64,000 nucleotides of DNA from Cristatella mucedo (taxonomy: Eukaryota; Bryozoa; Phylactolaemata; Cristatellidae): the NCBI GenBank assembly GCA_009760855.2, contig WPIO01000060.1:2517501-2581500 (forward strand), in the 5' to 3' direction. The notes under the pieces are model-generated. The model saw only the letters and a list, made by a program, of their open reading frames with translations. It made no database searches and was not told the origin of the DNA. The first letter of the stretch is position 1. The number at the start of each line of letters is the position of its first letter. Positions 36,024 through 46,600 of this stretch are shown piece by piece. The position numbers and the translations under genes are program-made.

Positions 36024-36204
36024 AATTAAAAAAATACTAGCTGATTTAGCAGGCTTTTTTAGCTTAGCGACAGAAGAGCCTTTCCGGCTATCACCACCGC
36101 TTGCCGTTACAATAAAGGATCGCCCACTACAGGATTCGAACCCACGGCTTCGGGACCAAGGTCTTGAAAAGCAACCACCTTACAAAGAGCTGGCAACACC
36201 ACGT
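36024..36204 (-). mobile_element. tRNA-derived SINE, minus strand
   Basis: Reverse complement shows TTGTAAGGTGGTTGC, a GTGGGTTCGAATCC box B (closer to the consensus than the other copies), and the body with GGCAAGCGGTGGTGATAGCC and CTTCTGTCGCTA. It ends in an AT-rich tail at the left edge. Confidence 0.8.
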
Positions 36205-37604
36205 TGAAGCAGTCCCACGAGTGCTGGCGGGATAGGGTAGGCAACACCGACTGTGCTGCCCAGGAAAACGCTTAACAATACACGAGGCAATGTATCCACG
36301 ATGCACCAGAGCAATCGGCAAGCCATTTCAGCATCCACTGCTGTGAAGCCCAGCGAAATGGAGCAGAACACAATTACAAACTCTCTAGTCAACTGTTGCT
36401 ACTTCCATGGATGGGGCCAGAATGGCTACCTAAAATATGCAATGAGATCCGTGCACAAAAGTCCGTGCACAAAAATGAGGATAGTAGTGTGGCTAGCATG
36501 CGTCAGCGAACATGAATGCACTCATGGCCACCGGGTGTGGAACCTCTGGCTTGCATCGCGTACCGAATCCTGCATGTGTGGTCCTGTGAAGCAAGCAGGA
36601 GCTAAAAAAAGACAGCACAATATGGTGAAATAGCCGCGTCTCCAGCTTGGATTTAAGATACTCCAAACCATTACAGGTGATTACCAAGATCTCGCAGGCT
36701 CGTTAAATGATCAGTGCTAATTATAAACGTTTTGTGTGGCGAGTAGCTGACCAAAAAATGAACGAATAGCTGAATGAACGACAACGCCAAGGTGCCACGT
36801 TTCCGTTTTAAAGAGGAGCTCCTGTAATTTTTGTTTTTATCTACGTTGCTCTATTGACTCTCAAAAGAGCAGCCCAAATGAGACCCAAGGACGAGAACAC
36901 TTAAAGAGAAAGAATAGAACAGGAATATGAGACTACAAGAGTAGTATTTTGGCAGTGCTGAGGCCGTAAGCAAAACATTTGTTTTAACACGACCACAATA
37001 AAAAACAAGCGGTAGACGCTGTAGCCTAGCAGCCAGCATAGATTTCTTATGCTGAGGCATGGACTCACACATGAGCCCAAGTTGTCATTAGTACAAAAAT
37101 ACATTCTCATTGCACACGCGCATTGCATACAAAATCCATGAACTGAGTTTTGTTCCTCGACATTCAGCGAAAGAACAGCGCTCCAACAGCAATTTGGAGA
37201 GAAATTCCCCCTCGATCTCGTCGAACCTTTGCTCGGCAGACGGCAGGCTATAGCAGTAGAGGCGGCGGTTCGCGTTGCCCATCCGGAAGTGGCGATATAT
37301 CGCCGCCTTGGGCGTCGGCGCGCCCGTTTGGCTTCATTCCGGCACGCGTGAAGCTCGGGCCTCTGAGCGAGCAGTGGGCAGAAAGCGCTTCCGCTTGCTC
37401 AGTCTTCAACGGCGAGAGCGGGCTCGCTCATTCAGGCGTCACGCCCTAGCGACGGCATCTGCTTCCTGCCAAGTAGCTCCTGGATGTCGAATGGGCACCT
37501 GCGAGCGCCCGCTAGCGCCTGCAAACGCCGATGCTTGCTCGCTCAGATCGAAGTCCGCGCTGCTCAGTCGCCGCTAGATGATGACCAACGAACCCATGCA
37601 TTTG
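36205..37604. other. Unrecognised
   Basis: No transposon or gene recognised to 37.1 kb. Between 37.15 and 37.6 kb the DNA is GC-rich, with competing open frames on both strands (for instance a plus frame with QQQFGEKFPLDLVEPLLGRR). The frame has no paralogue in the window and no known motif. Confidence 0.35.
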
Positions 37605-38240
37605 GCTTCGTAAAAATTAGTGGAATCTGCTGCCGCTGGCAGTGCCTGCTGATACGGTTGGCCGCGTTTGCTGAACGGCTGCACTCTCATTCCATTTGGA
37701 GCATTCGATTGCAGCCGCGGACTTAGTTTCTGCCGAAGTAGCTGCAGCAACGGCCGAACCAGGTGAATACGCGGCGGTCAGCTGTGCCGGCGTGATTGTC
37801 AGTGGGCTAGCTGGCACGGCTACGGGCAGCGTAGGCGTGGCTCGCGTCTATAGCTTAACAGCCGCCGAAGTGGTGAGCGACCGAAACGAGGCGACGGTAG
37901 AGGCAGCTGGATGCATTAGCCTCCGCCGATATCGATGGGGTCAATACGTGTCGTCGCGTCAGGCGCTGGAGGTGGAGCTGTTTTTTCCCAATCGGCTTCC
38001 TCCGATGTTTCTGGCGCCTCTACCGACTGTGATGCCTCCGCCGTCTCAGCACCATCCGCCGCCTCCGTCGTGGAGAATCCACGAGCGTGGCTTCGCCAAA
38101 ACAATTGAAATTTGCTGCCGCTGGCAGTGCCTGCTGATACGGTCGGTTGGGTTAGCGAAATGGCTGACCTCGAAAACCATTTGGAGGACTCGATTACCGA
38201 TAGCGACGTAGTTTCTGCCGAAGTAGTTGCAGCAGCGGCT
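37605..38240. repeat. Tandem duplication, unit about 480 bp
   Basis: Unit 1 is 37605-38084; unit 2 begins at 38085, is interrupted by LINE-B at about 38240 and resumes at about 39560. Both contain ATCTGCTGCCGCTGGCAGTGCC or a close form, and TTTCTGCCGAAGTAG. The second half of the unit (37740-38070) matches 39565-39830, which adjoins the collagen-like exon. The array may therefore derive from the downstream flank of that gene. Confidence 0.65.
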
Positions 38241-39560
38241 GAAACTGCTGGATCTATCAGCTGCCTTAGACACTATTGATCGCGAGGTTCTGCTTCAACC
38301 ATTGAGAACAACGATCGGTCTAGCAGACGAAGCACTGGCATGGTTTAAATCATACTTATCTGATCGTGTTCAATCCGTGTCGTGTAAGGTCAGGTCTAAC
38401 ACGAGAAGGGTCACATGTGGAATCCCTCAGGGGTCTTTACTCGTTCCCTTGCTGTTCTCTGCTTATACTTAACCTCTAGGATAAGTGATTAAGGCCCATG
38501 GAATAAGATATAACTTGTATGCTCACGATGCTCAGCTGTATTCGTCATTCAAACCGTCTGAATCTGCTGCGGCAACTGAGAAACTGAATGCTTGCCTTGC
38601 CGATATTCGATCCTGGATGTCGGAAAACTTCCTGAAATTAAATGACGACAAAACTGAACTACTGCTCTTAGGACACCCTAAGCGTGTGGCTGGAATGAAA
38701 GGCTTTGCTCTTCTAATAGGTGATACTGTAGTGCGAGCATCACCAAGTGCTTGAAGTCTACGTGTCTATTTTGAGAGCTGCCTAGATTTAAAAGCTTCTT
38801 CATTCAGAAGACTGATTCTACAGCTAGCCATCACGTCCGATCCCTGTCTAATATTAGGAACTGTCTTCCACAGTGGCTTGCAAAAGAATTAACTGGCTCC
38901 TTAGCTTTGTCTCGAATTGATTATTGTAATTCACTTTTGGCTGGGCTACCAAGACTAGCAACTAGGCGACTAAAGCAGGCTTTTAATATGGCTGCAAGAC
39001 TAGTTTTAAAGTCCTAGAGGTTTGAGCACGTGCCTCCTTTGCTAAAAGAGCTAGGATGGCTGCCGGTTGATCAACGGATACAGAGCAAAGTTCTTACGCT
39101 GACTCACAAGTCCCGCCATCGCTTGGCTCTTCTAAAACCCAGCTGAGCTGCTGCATCAGTTTCCGCCTCTTCGCGCCCTCAGGTTCTGTATGGACAATAT
39201 TATTAACTGTTCCACTCCCCAGCTTAAAGACCATTGGCAACAGAAGCTTGAGCTCTGCATGTCCTGGACTGTGGAACTTGCTTCTACAATTCTTACGCAA
39301 TGACAACTACTCTCCTGCTGCCGACTATGGCTCATCTTTTCTAGCGGTCCTGGGCTGCTAATTCTATGGTACTCGTTACCTTAACTGCTCTTTTGACTCT
39401 GCCATGCTTCCCACTTTCTCTTTGTTGCATGAGACCAAGTCTGTTGGCTACCGAATGCGTACCGAAAGCCGCTTAGGCTGTGAGTGTGCTATACGAAACG
39501 CTCCAGCATAACATCGATATAGTTGTTATGGCTTTGTAGAGTAACAGAAGAAGATAGATT
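38241..39560 (+). mobile_element. LINE-B 3' half
   Basis: RT palm with LLDLSAALDTIDREVLLQPL, KSYLSDRVQSVSCKVRSNT and GIPQGSLLVPLLFSAYT. The catalytic box reads YAHDAQLY (AHD in place of ADD), then NACLADIRSWMSENFLKLND and ELLLLGHPKRVAGMKGFALL. Stops and shifts follow in the C-terminal part. The 3' end resembles 18.7 kb. 5'-truncated at the palm and inactive. Confidence 0.85.
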
Positions 39561-39825
39561 ACGTTACCGAGCAAAAACGTAGCGGTCGTCTGCGGCGGCG
39601 CGATTGTTAGAGTGCCAGCTAGCGCGGCTATTGGTGGCGGAGGCGAAGCGCGTGTCGTTAGCTCAGCAGCCGCTGAAGGGGCGAGCGACCAAAGCGAGGC
39701 CATGGCAGCGGTCTTAGCTTCCGCCGAAGTCAATGGTGTCCACAGGTGTGGTCGTCTCAGCCGCTGGAGGTAGACCTTTTTTTTGTATATCGGCTTCCTC
39801 CACCAACATCGCCGCCTCAGTCAAC
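39561..39825. other. Continuation of the 480-bp unit, 3' flank of the collagen-like exon
   Basis: Matches 37740-38070. On the minus strand it lies just beyond the stop codon of the terminal exon, so it would be its 3' untranslated or downstream DNA. Confidence 0.5.
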
Positions 39826-40215
39826 TGTCGCAACTGTCTTCAACGTCTTCGCCGTCTTCGTCTCCTCAGCCTCCACCGTCTCATCAGCCATCATTGCCGT
39901 CTCCACCGTCTTCGCCGTCTTCACCGTTTTTGCCGTCTTCGCCGTCTTCGCCGTCATTGCCATCTCCACCGTTTTTGCCGTCTCCGCAGTCTTCGCCGTC
40001 TTTGCCGTCTTCGCAGCCTTCGCCGTCTTTGCCGTCTCCGCAGTCTTCGCCGTCTTTGCCGTTTCCGCCGTCTTTGCCGCCTTTTCCGTCCTCGCCGTCT
40101 TCGCAGTCTTTGCCGTCTCCGCCGCCTTTACCGTCTTTGCCGTCTTTGCCGTCTTTGCCATCTTTGCCGTCTTTGCCGTCTTTGCCGTCTTTGCCGTCTT
40201 CGCCGTCTTCGCAGC
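39826..40215. repeat. 9-bp minisatellite (GCCGTCTTT type)
   Basis: About 43 imperfect units of GCCGTCTTT/GCCGTCTTC. On the minus strand most of it encodes Gly-X-Y triplets (GKD, GED). The other frames (VFA, PSL and KTA runs) are artefacts of a unit divisible by three. Confidence 0.92.
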
Positions 40216-40353
40216 GAGTCGTGGTTGGCTGAGTAGTAGGCGGCTGAGTCGAGGTCGGCTGAGGTGTGTTTACTGGTGTCGGATTCAGCTGGGTCAATTT
40301 CCAAGTAGTCGTGGTCGGCTGAGTCATGGTCGCTGACGCAAATGCCGCAGTTT
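39884..40353 (-). CDS. Terminal exon, short Thr/Pro repeats and a long Gly-X-Y tract (paralogue 2)
   Basis: Minus-strand exon from the acceptor (AG at 40355-40354, context CAAATTACAG) to a TGA at 39884. The first residues (TAAFASATMTQPTTTT) match paralogue 1. About eight Thr/Gln/Pro units follow, then RCEDGEDGKDG and about 36 triplets dominated by GKD, GED and GGD, with a few Cys. The tract is collagen-like in period but lacks proline and is highly charged, so triple-helix formation is uncertain. The acceptor leaves two bases, fitting the phase-1 donor of the PAN exon at 40877. The Gly-X-Y part is much longer than in paralogue 1, while the Thr/Gln/Pro part is shorter. Because the repeat is a minisatellite, its coding status rests mainly on the conserved acceptor and phase. 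Confidence 0.5.
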
Positions 40354-40684
40354 CTGTAATTTGGTAGATAAAATAGTACACAGAATTGACTAGATGTAAC
40401 CAATCAATTCGCAACAGTATCAGTGTGCCGTGACGAAGCCCCTCGAGCGCCAGAGTAGCCAGCTCAACCGACAAAAGACGCTCGTGTAGCAAGTGCAGCA
40501 AGCGGCTGCTGCAAGCTCGCCCCGCGGCAAGCACACGTTTTCTGCTAGCGATATTTAGCTGCCAAGTACGCCGCCATTCATGAGCGAGTAATCGCCTACT
40601 CATTTAAAGGCAAGATCGAGGCAGTGCTGCATGATTACCCTGAATTTAGTCACAAAGCTGCTGTAATATCGTGGATCGAGACAC

Positions 40685-40757
<73 letters not shown>

Positions 40758-40876
40758 AAGAGACAAACAAGTACCCACACAAACACACGCACACAAGCAC
40801 GCACGCACGCACACACACACACACACACAAACAAACAAGTGCGGACGACGGCCAACTGTGGCCGACACCGACGAAC
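40354..40876 (-). other. Putative phase-1 intron with GA/CA microsatellite (paralogue 2)
   Basis: Lies between the PAN donor and the terminal-exon acceptor. It contains a GA tract at 40680-40762 and a CA-rich tract at 40775-40828 absent from the paralogous intron. Confidence 0.45.
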
Positions 40877-41125
40877 CTGCTTGATTAGTGTAGAACAGGC
40901 CGTCTTCATTCGACGTCAAGGCAAGCCTCCTCAGCAAACGACACGCTCCCACCTCGCGGCGGTAGTAGAAGCCGACGCAGTCACTTTGTAGCATGCAGTC
41001 CAGGCTGCACTTTACCAGTGATGCTCCGGTCGAACGCTGCAGAGTCACCGCATCGTTGACGGTGGCTTTGGGAAGCGCTGCGATGGAAGTCGTGTCAAAC
41101 AGACCGCAACGCTCCGACGCTCTGG
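40877..41125 (-). CDS. PAN/apple domain exon (paralogue 2)
   Basis: Minus-strand exon of 249 bp, no stop in 83 codons. Acceptor context is ATTTTAGCAG before 41125; donor is CAG then GTTCGT at 40876. Phase is 1 at both ends. The core reads TLQRSTGASLVKCSLDC, MLQSDCVGFYY, RREVGACRLL, with the PAN cysteine pattern. It adds one N-terminal Cys (ERCGLF, against GLCALF in paralogue 1). Upstream of the acceptor the frame meets a stop, which supports the exon border. The next exon downstream on this strand is the Thr/Gly-X-Y terminal exon. Retention of length, phase and cysteines in two copies that otherwise differ by many substitutions and indels argues for purifying selection. Confidence 0.74.
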
Positions 41126-41289
41126 CTGCTAAAATGAAGTAGAGCTAGCACTGGCATCCAGTGGAACAACATATTTCGCTGAGCACCATTTCTTGTGTGC
41201 CTTGCTGGAAACACTGTCTTGCCGACTTTTTAGTTTTCGGTTCTCCCTTGACACATCTCTGTCTTTATTTTACCAAAGAATCATCGGAA

Positions 41290-41590
41290 AATTCTCCTTA
41301 CTTGTCCATATATAATAAAGAAACGAAAAAACTGATCTATCACAGCATTTAGTCTGTCCGTGTGATGCGTCCTGTATGTGCTTAAGCATGCTGCCACTGT
41401 GCATGCTGCCAATAACCATACTTGCATGCTGACCCTGTGCATGTCACCATTAAAAATGGTATTGTCGTTATTTATTGAGCATAATACCACTAGCCATTCG
41501 ATCGGTCTGCCATTGCAGAACATTTAAAGTGCCTAGAGAAAGGCTTAGTTCTCTGAGGTTGCTTTATCAAATGAATAATTGTTATAAATT
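41290..41590 (+). mobile_element. LINE-A 3' end
   Basis: Counterpart of 1907-2231, with TCTGTCCGTGTGATGCGTCC and the repeated GCATGCTG boxes. Confidence 0.7.
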
Positions 41591-42384
41591 AAACATTTTC
41601 ACATATCATACCTCGGAGCACACTCTCACGATTAGTGCCCAGTGACTCCGGCCAATCTCTCGCTGCTCTGTTCGGATACTTCCTACCAAATCCTCGTGTG
41701 CCGCTACCTCTCTGCTATCCTTCAGTTGTTGCTCATTAACGTACCCACGTTCATCGTCTCTGCAGTACGCTGGAATACCATGAAAAGTGTGCATACTATC
41801 GTAAACCAATGGACATGCTTCCTCTCTAAAATATTTTTAAAATACAAATATAATTTCTTTTTTATAGAGCCCTACGATAACGTAATATTTGCTAAGGAGC
41901 TTCGTACATTCCACGGGGCTCAAACCCACAACCTCGGCCTACAAAAAAATTCACGTTTACCTCGGTCGAAGAGAGCACCTTAGCCACTTGGCCAAACCAG
42001 CCCGGCATTCTAGTATGTAGACAAATATGGATCTCTTAGGTTGCTGTTCGAGATTTATTTTCCTTTTTATTACTGCTTTCACTGCTGCCCTTTACATGTG
42101 AATACTTTCCTTCCTTCTGACTTTATATCAGCCATCGTGGGAATGTGGGCAACAGGAAACTTACTAGCAAAACAAGGAATCTTTTTATACATACATGTGA
42201 TTTATTAACGTATTGGTTTGACCTATACACGTCAGCCGGTGGGGCGCTGCCCTTAAAGAGTAACTGGATCTACACACATCTGGTTCAGGAACGGAAAGCA
42301 ATCGGCTTCCGAACTGGTAATGGGGACACATGCAGCCGTTACACACAGCCGCCACAACGCCCTGTGGTCACTCCATGGGAGAAA
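41591..42384. other. Duplicated non-coding spacer
   Basis: Matches 2232-2930. No gene seen. Includes the shared GGAATACCATGAAAAG and ATGGACATGCTTCCTCTC boxes and, at 42.25-42.38 kb, the remote C-terminal end of the RLE LINE. Confidence 0.55.
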
Positions 42385-44600
42385 TGCCAAGGTCCGTCGG
42401 GTAAGCTTAATTGTTTAGCTGCCAGGTGCCAAGAGCTCCGATCACGACAACCACCGATCGGTAGCCAGTGGTCAGGAATGACCAGGCAGTGGCCGCATAA
42501 TTATCTGTCTTGTTCGGAGCAGTCTCCGCCACGGTATCATCACAGCCGTCAAACGGCAGCTTCACATGAAAGATAAAGACCTTTGCCATTTCCCATCACC
42601 AGGTCCTGCATAAAAACCGGATCAACGGCAAGCGAATTGGTCGCAGCCTGCCGACATGCTAGTGAGCTCGGCGGTCGGAGGAGCTAAGAGTAGACGGCCC
42701 AGAACCAGGTCATGCCCAGGTCATGTCGTGCCGTGATCGCGTGCAACATCAGCCGGCAACGGCCCAGCTAGTGGCAAATGTCCTCGGTGCAGCTAAGGCG
42801 GCAGCTATTAATCATCCCGGCGTATGACGGACTCCTTGCAGCAGCCACTGGCAGCACGTCCGGCGGACTAACCGCCAGGCCCAGGCCAAAGGCCAAGATC
42901 CGCCCGATCTCGAGGTCACAAATCTGTCCGTGGCCAGGCAACGGCTAATACTGCCCTTTCCGGGCTGGGCCACCCAACGTGGCATTTAGCAAGTCTGGCG
43001 AACTTCCGCAGCTTCGTGATCGCCACTTGCTGCATGACAGAGTGCTTGATGCCGTCAGGGTCAGTGGACACTGCCAAGACTTCTAGGCCTGAGAGCGAGA
43101 GACGGCTGGAGAAACACTTGAGGCACTTGCAGGCGTCCGACCACAGCCAGGTCGGGTCGACCCTGTTGCCAGGGCCGAATGCTGATATCCTGGATTCAGA
43201 TCCGGCGAACAAACCTCGTCGGACGACGTCGTGCAAGACAAGCTGGTGACGGCTCGGCCGAGGCGAGCGACTTGGTGGATGTACGATCCGTGATAGCACA
43301 GCAAGCAGCAGACTTGCACAACCCCTAGCAGCGAGGCTTTCGTCTCGAAAAAGACCAAGCCCACGCCGCCCACGAAACGTTTTGCGAATGGGAAATGGGT
43401 ACACTGGAAAACGGCAGGCCGCAACCAAACTGATATATCCATCAGAGCCTTTTTGGCTGGCTGCCGGGCAGTCTCAGGTACAAGCCGCATCTGACAAAGC
43501 TAGTTAAGCCGTTGCAGGTGAAAAGTCAGCAGGACGTCATGCTTTTGGTGACAGGCAGGAATTCTGGCGTGCCGCAGGTTAGTTTTCCTCTCGAGGGAAG
43601 AGCAGGCTGCTCTATCTCATCCCTAATTTATCCAAGGGGCTCCGAGGTAGGCCACGGCTCGCCCTCCGTAAGCTCGGAGATCTACACGCCATTAACAACA
43701 TGATTGAGGTGGACATTGCTATCGCACACAGGCGGGTAACCACACAACATTTTGCCGGCCGGGACTCACATCCACGTTGTCGGAGTGCCCATAATACTTC
43801 AGACATGAGAGCCTGCAGACCAGAAGACGTGCCTGAGAATAGGTTGAGCTATTCCGCCAGTTCTCAGTCCGTCTGGGATGTTCAGCCACCTGGAAGCGGA
43901 ACTCCTGCATGCTGCTGCCAGAGAGTCCCACAAATGGCTTCTACGCCACATTATGGAGGATTCGCGATTTTGGGTCACCGGAAATCGTAGCGAACGCCAA
44001 CGGCTTTTCACCGAACACCCAAGGCTCTAGCAGCAAGGCGGCGTAGAGGCGCTCAACGGAACTACAGAAGCTTTCATCCACGCAAAACATAACAAAGCAA
44101 ACGGAGTAGGGAGACATGCAGGACGTTGCCAGAGTAGTTTGGCAGGTCGAGGAACTCCGAGTACACCACATCAGAGCCCTGCAAATCTCAGACGTTCTCG
44201 AAGGAGCTCTCCACAACTAAAGATAGCCAGAGGCAACCATGCACACCCGCCACGAAGCCCTTCTTCACCGACGACAGCAGATTACAGCCACACGCAAACT
44301 TTCATAGCCTCGTGTTCAGGCAGCCCCAAGAGCAACATTTACAGCGCGGGCAAGATCTTGATGGAGCAGAGGTTACCGGGCGTGCTGGAGCTGACCTTCC
44401 AGTGGATAAGGATCGTAATACTTTTTTCCACGAGAAAGAAACGTCATGAATTGGAAGCAGCAGTTCAAGATGTAGACGATGAGCTTGCACCACGACTTAA
44501 CGAGGCTACAGTTCTGGTATCCCATGAGGTCGACTCCCCGATACGTGTTTCGGGGTCTTCGAACGTGGGCCGCGATATCCTCCTCTGAAAGCGGACACAT
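42385..44600 (-). mobile_element. RLE-type (R2/NeSL-like) LINE, broken copy 2
   Basis: Minus strand. From about 44600: PLSEEDIAAHVRRPRNTYRG, an RT-finger motif; a QKGF-like KKGFVAGVHGC near 44250; a linker SGLEVLAVSTDPDGIKHSVM then AITKLRKFARLAK (43100-42970); the zinc knuckle SCRLSCTEDICH with a downstream RHD (42800-42700). The endonuclease end follows: HVKLPFDGCDDTVAE, KTDNYAA, SFLTTGYRS and VVVVIGALGTWQLNN (42560-42407). This last part is the clearest match to the RLE domain. Frameshifts separate the parts, so the copy is dead. It lacks the solo LTR of copy 1 and so provides the empty target site. Confidence 0.78.
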
Positions 44601-46600
44601 CAGGCTTGACTGCAGACCTTTGTTAGAATGGATGGTCAGGGGTGACTAGATGCTCATTGTCGACCGGTGGGGCCTGGGACTCGGTTTACCGTTAAAAGCG
44701 ACAGGTCACCGGTGAAGTACGTCGGGGCTGGCAGCCTGATTTCTCGGACAGCCTTGGTGTGGTTGGACGGGAAGTAGTGTTGCAGATGATAGATGCGGCT
44801 TGAGTCTCACGGCTGCGGACCGCCGCACACGAAACTAGTGGTTGAGACGGCAGAGGCTCGGGATGAGTGAGCGGTCGATGCCCTGCTCGTGATTCCTAGC
44901 CTCAGGAAAATGACCACCAATCGTCGCGTAGGAGGACCACGAAACTTTGCCAGTCATTTGACTGAAATCTGTCGCGTACGTGGGGCAGCCATAGGTCAAT
45001 GAACTCACGAGCCACACGTTGATCTTTGGCAGGAGCCAGTGACGTAGTTTACAGGCTTACGTATAGGTACCGTTAAGGCAGATGGCGTCGGCATGGGAGC
45101 CGGGAGAGGCATCTCAGCCAGAGTAGCAGGAGGAGAAATGCGGGAGGGAGTCGTCGAGGCTGATGATCAATGCTGATGAACAGGTATAGGGGCGGGAGGG
45201 AATAGGACGAGAACATGGATGTTTGGTTTCGAGTAAGGGGAGAGGAGGACGAGTTTAGCTAGGTGAATAATAGAAGATCAGTGTGAGAAAAGGGTCACGG
45301 CTGAGGGCATGCCAAGATGGTGGGTACCTGGGTGGGGGCGTCTTGCAGGGATTGAAGCAGACATTGCTATTTACCCACCCTTCTTTGCTAGTAGCAGACA
45401 TTCTAGTGGCATCAGTCGGTATTACTTTCTTGACAGTCATTGTCGCTATTCCGTAACGAATGGAGCGCGGTCTTTAACGAGCGGCACTTCGACATGGGTG
45501 ACCTGGGTGAACAGGGAAGCCTCCTGCAAGTCATCAGAAAAGAATCAGCGAAGATTTATCAGATCAGCAAAGAATCAGCAAGAATCAGCGAAGACACCGT
45601 GTCGTCGAAAGTGTCGAAGTTTAAACCATCAGCAAAATTCGTGGTCTGGAGGGTAACCTTGTATTAGCTGCAAGGGTGGGCTTTAACGAGCTTTGTTACC
45701 AGGATCCCGGCCTGCTCTAAGACAAGTTGGTCGGCTATGCAGTTTTCAAGCACCAAGCAATCTTCGCTGGCTGAATAAATGAGTGAGAGTTAGAAAATCT
45801 GTCAGACGCTTTTCCTCCGCCGGCAGTGCTCGGGCTGTCCCAGCCGCGTAGCCTCCTGCAACTGGCCAAGGCTGCCGACTCAGCCACAACCCCTACAACC
45901 GCCATGCTTTTTATGGCTTCAGCCACGCCGTCTGAGCCACCATCGCCTGGCTGCCACGCAGAATTCAGGTATCTGGTGAAAAATCCAAAAACACCAACAA
46001 TGCTAAATCAGTTCGTGAGCATGGATTGCAAGCTTGAACTCAAGAGTAGTATTTATGCTTAGCAAATTTCCCTGACTACAGGAGCCATTCGACCAAGTTT
46101 TCTAGGTCGTCGCGTTCTTGGCCTTATCCTGTATATACGTATACATTAGCTACGTTTTCACGGCAGACTTCCCACCCTAACTGACGCCGACTTCCCTCTT
46201 AGTTAGGACTTTTACATGACGGATTTGATGGCCGACTCAGTCCTACCAACAGCCATGGTCTAATCCTCGAGGCTAGTACGAAAGAGGGTTTTCTCGGAAA
46301 GAGGATCCATGGCGGATCCTGGTTGATGGAACACTCCATCTCGGAAAGATGGAGTGTTCCATCACCTGCTGAGAAGTTTAATTTGCGAGTATTGTCATCG
46401 TTGTAGAGTAATATGAGAAGAATACAAGTAAAAAAACATTTGCATTTTAAAATAGCTTTTTCGGGAAACTGAGCAGCACTACGCACTGTTTGCTGTTAGC
46501 TATGTGTGGGTGTACAGAGCTACGTAATATTTGCATTTAATTTTTGGTGGATTTAAAAAATGATGTGTGAGTCTCATAAACAAGAAAAGCTTAAGACTTG
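44601..46600. other. Duplicated region 5' of the RLE LINE, no gene recognised
   Basis: Matches 5767-6800 in patches and is longer. It may contain the eroded 5' part of the RLE LINE (minus frame at 44835-45017). A short AATCAGCRAAGA repeat lies at 45540-45600. A perfect palindrome at 46325-46363 is described separately. Confidence 0.45.
46325..46363. repeat. Perfect 17-bp inverted repeat with 5-nt loop
   Basis: Arms GATGGAACACTCCATCT and AGATGGAGTGTTCCATC around CGGAA. The duplicate region near 6.54 kb has no such hairpin. CTCGGAAAGA also occurs just upstream (46293), suggesting a template-switch origin. Confidence 0.9.

Noticed and set aside
39746-40336. Long plus-strand frame of about 196 codons with VFAVFAVFA repeats
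   Set aside because: Artefact of the 9-bp minisatellite; all six frames are open over the array, and only the minus Gly-X-Y frame is linked to a conserved splice site.
42916-43428. 170-codon minus-strand ORF as a host protein gene
   Set aside because: Its C-terminal half contains the RLE LINE linker and the frame is interrupted in the paralogous copy; it is part of the transposon.
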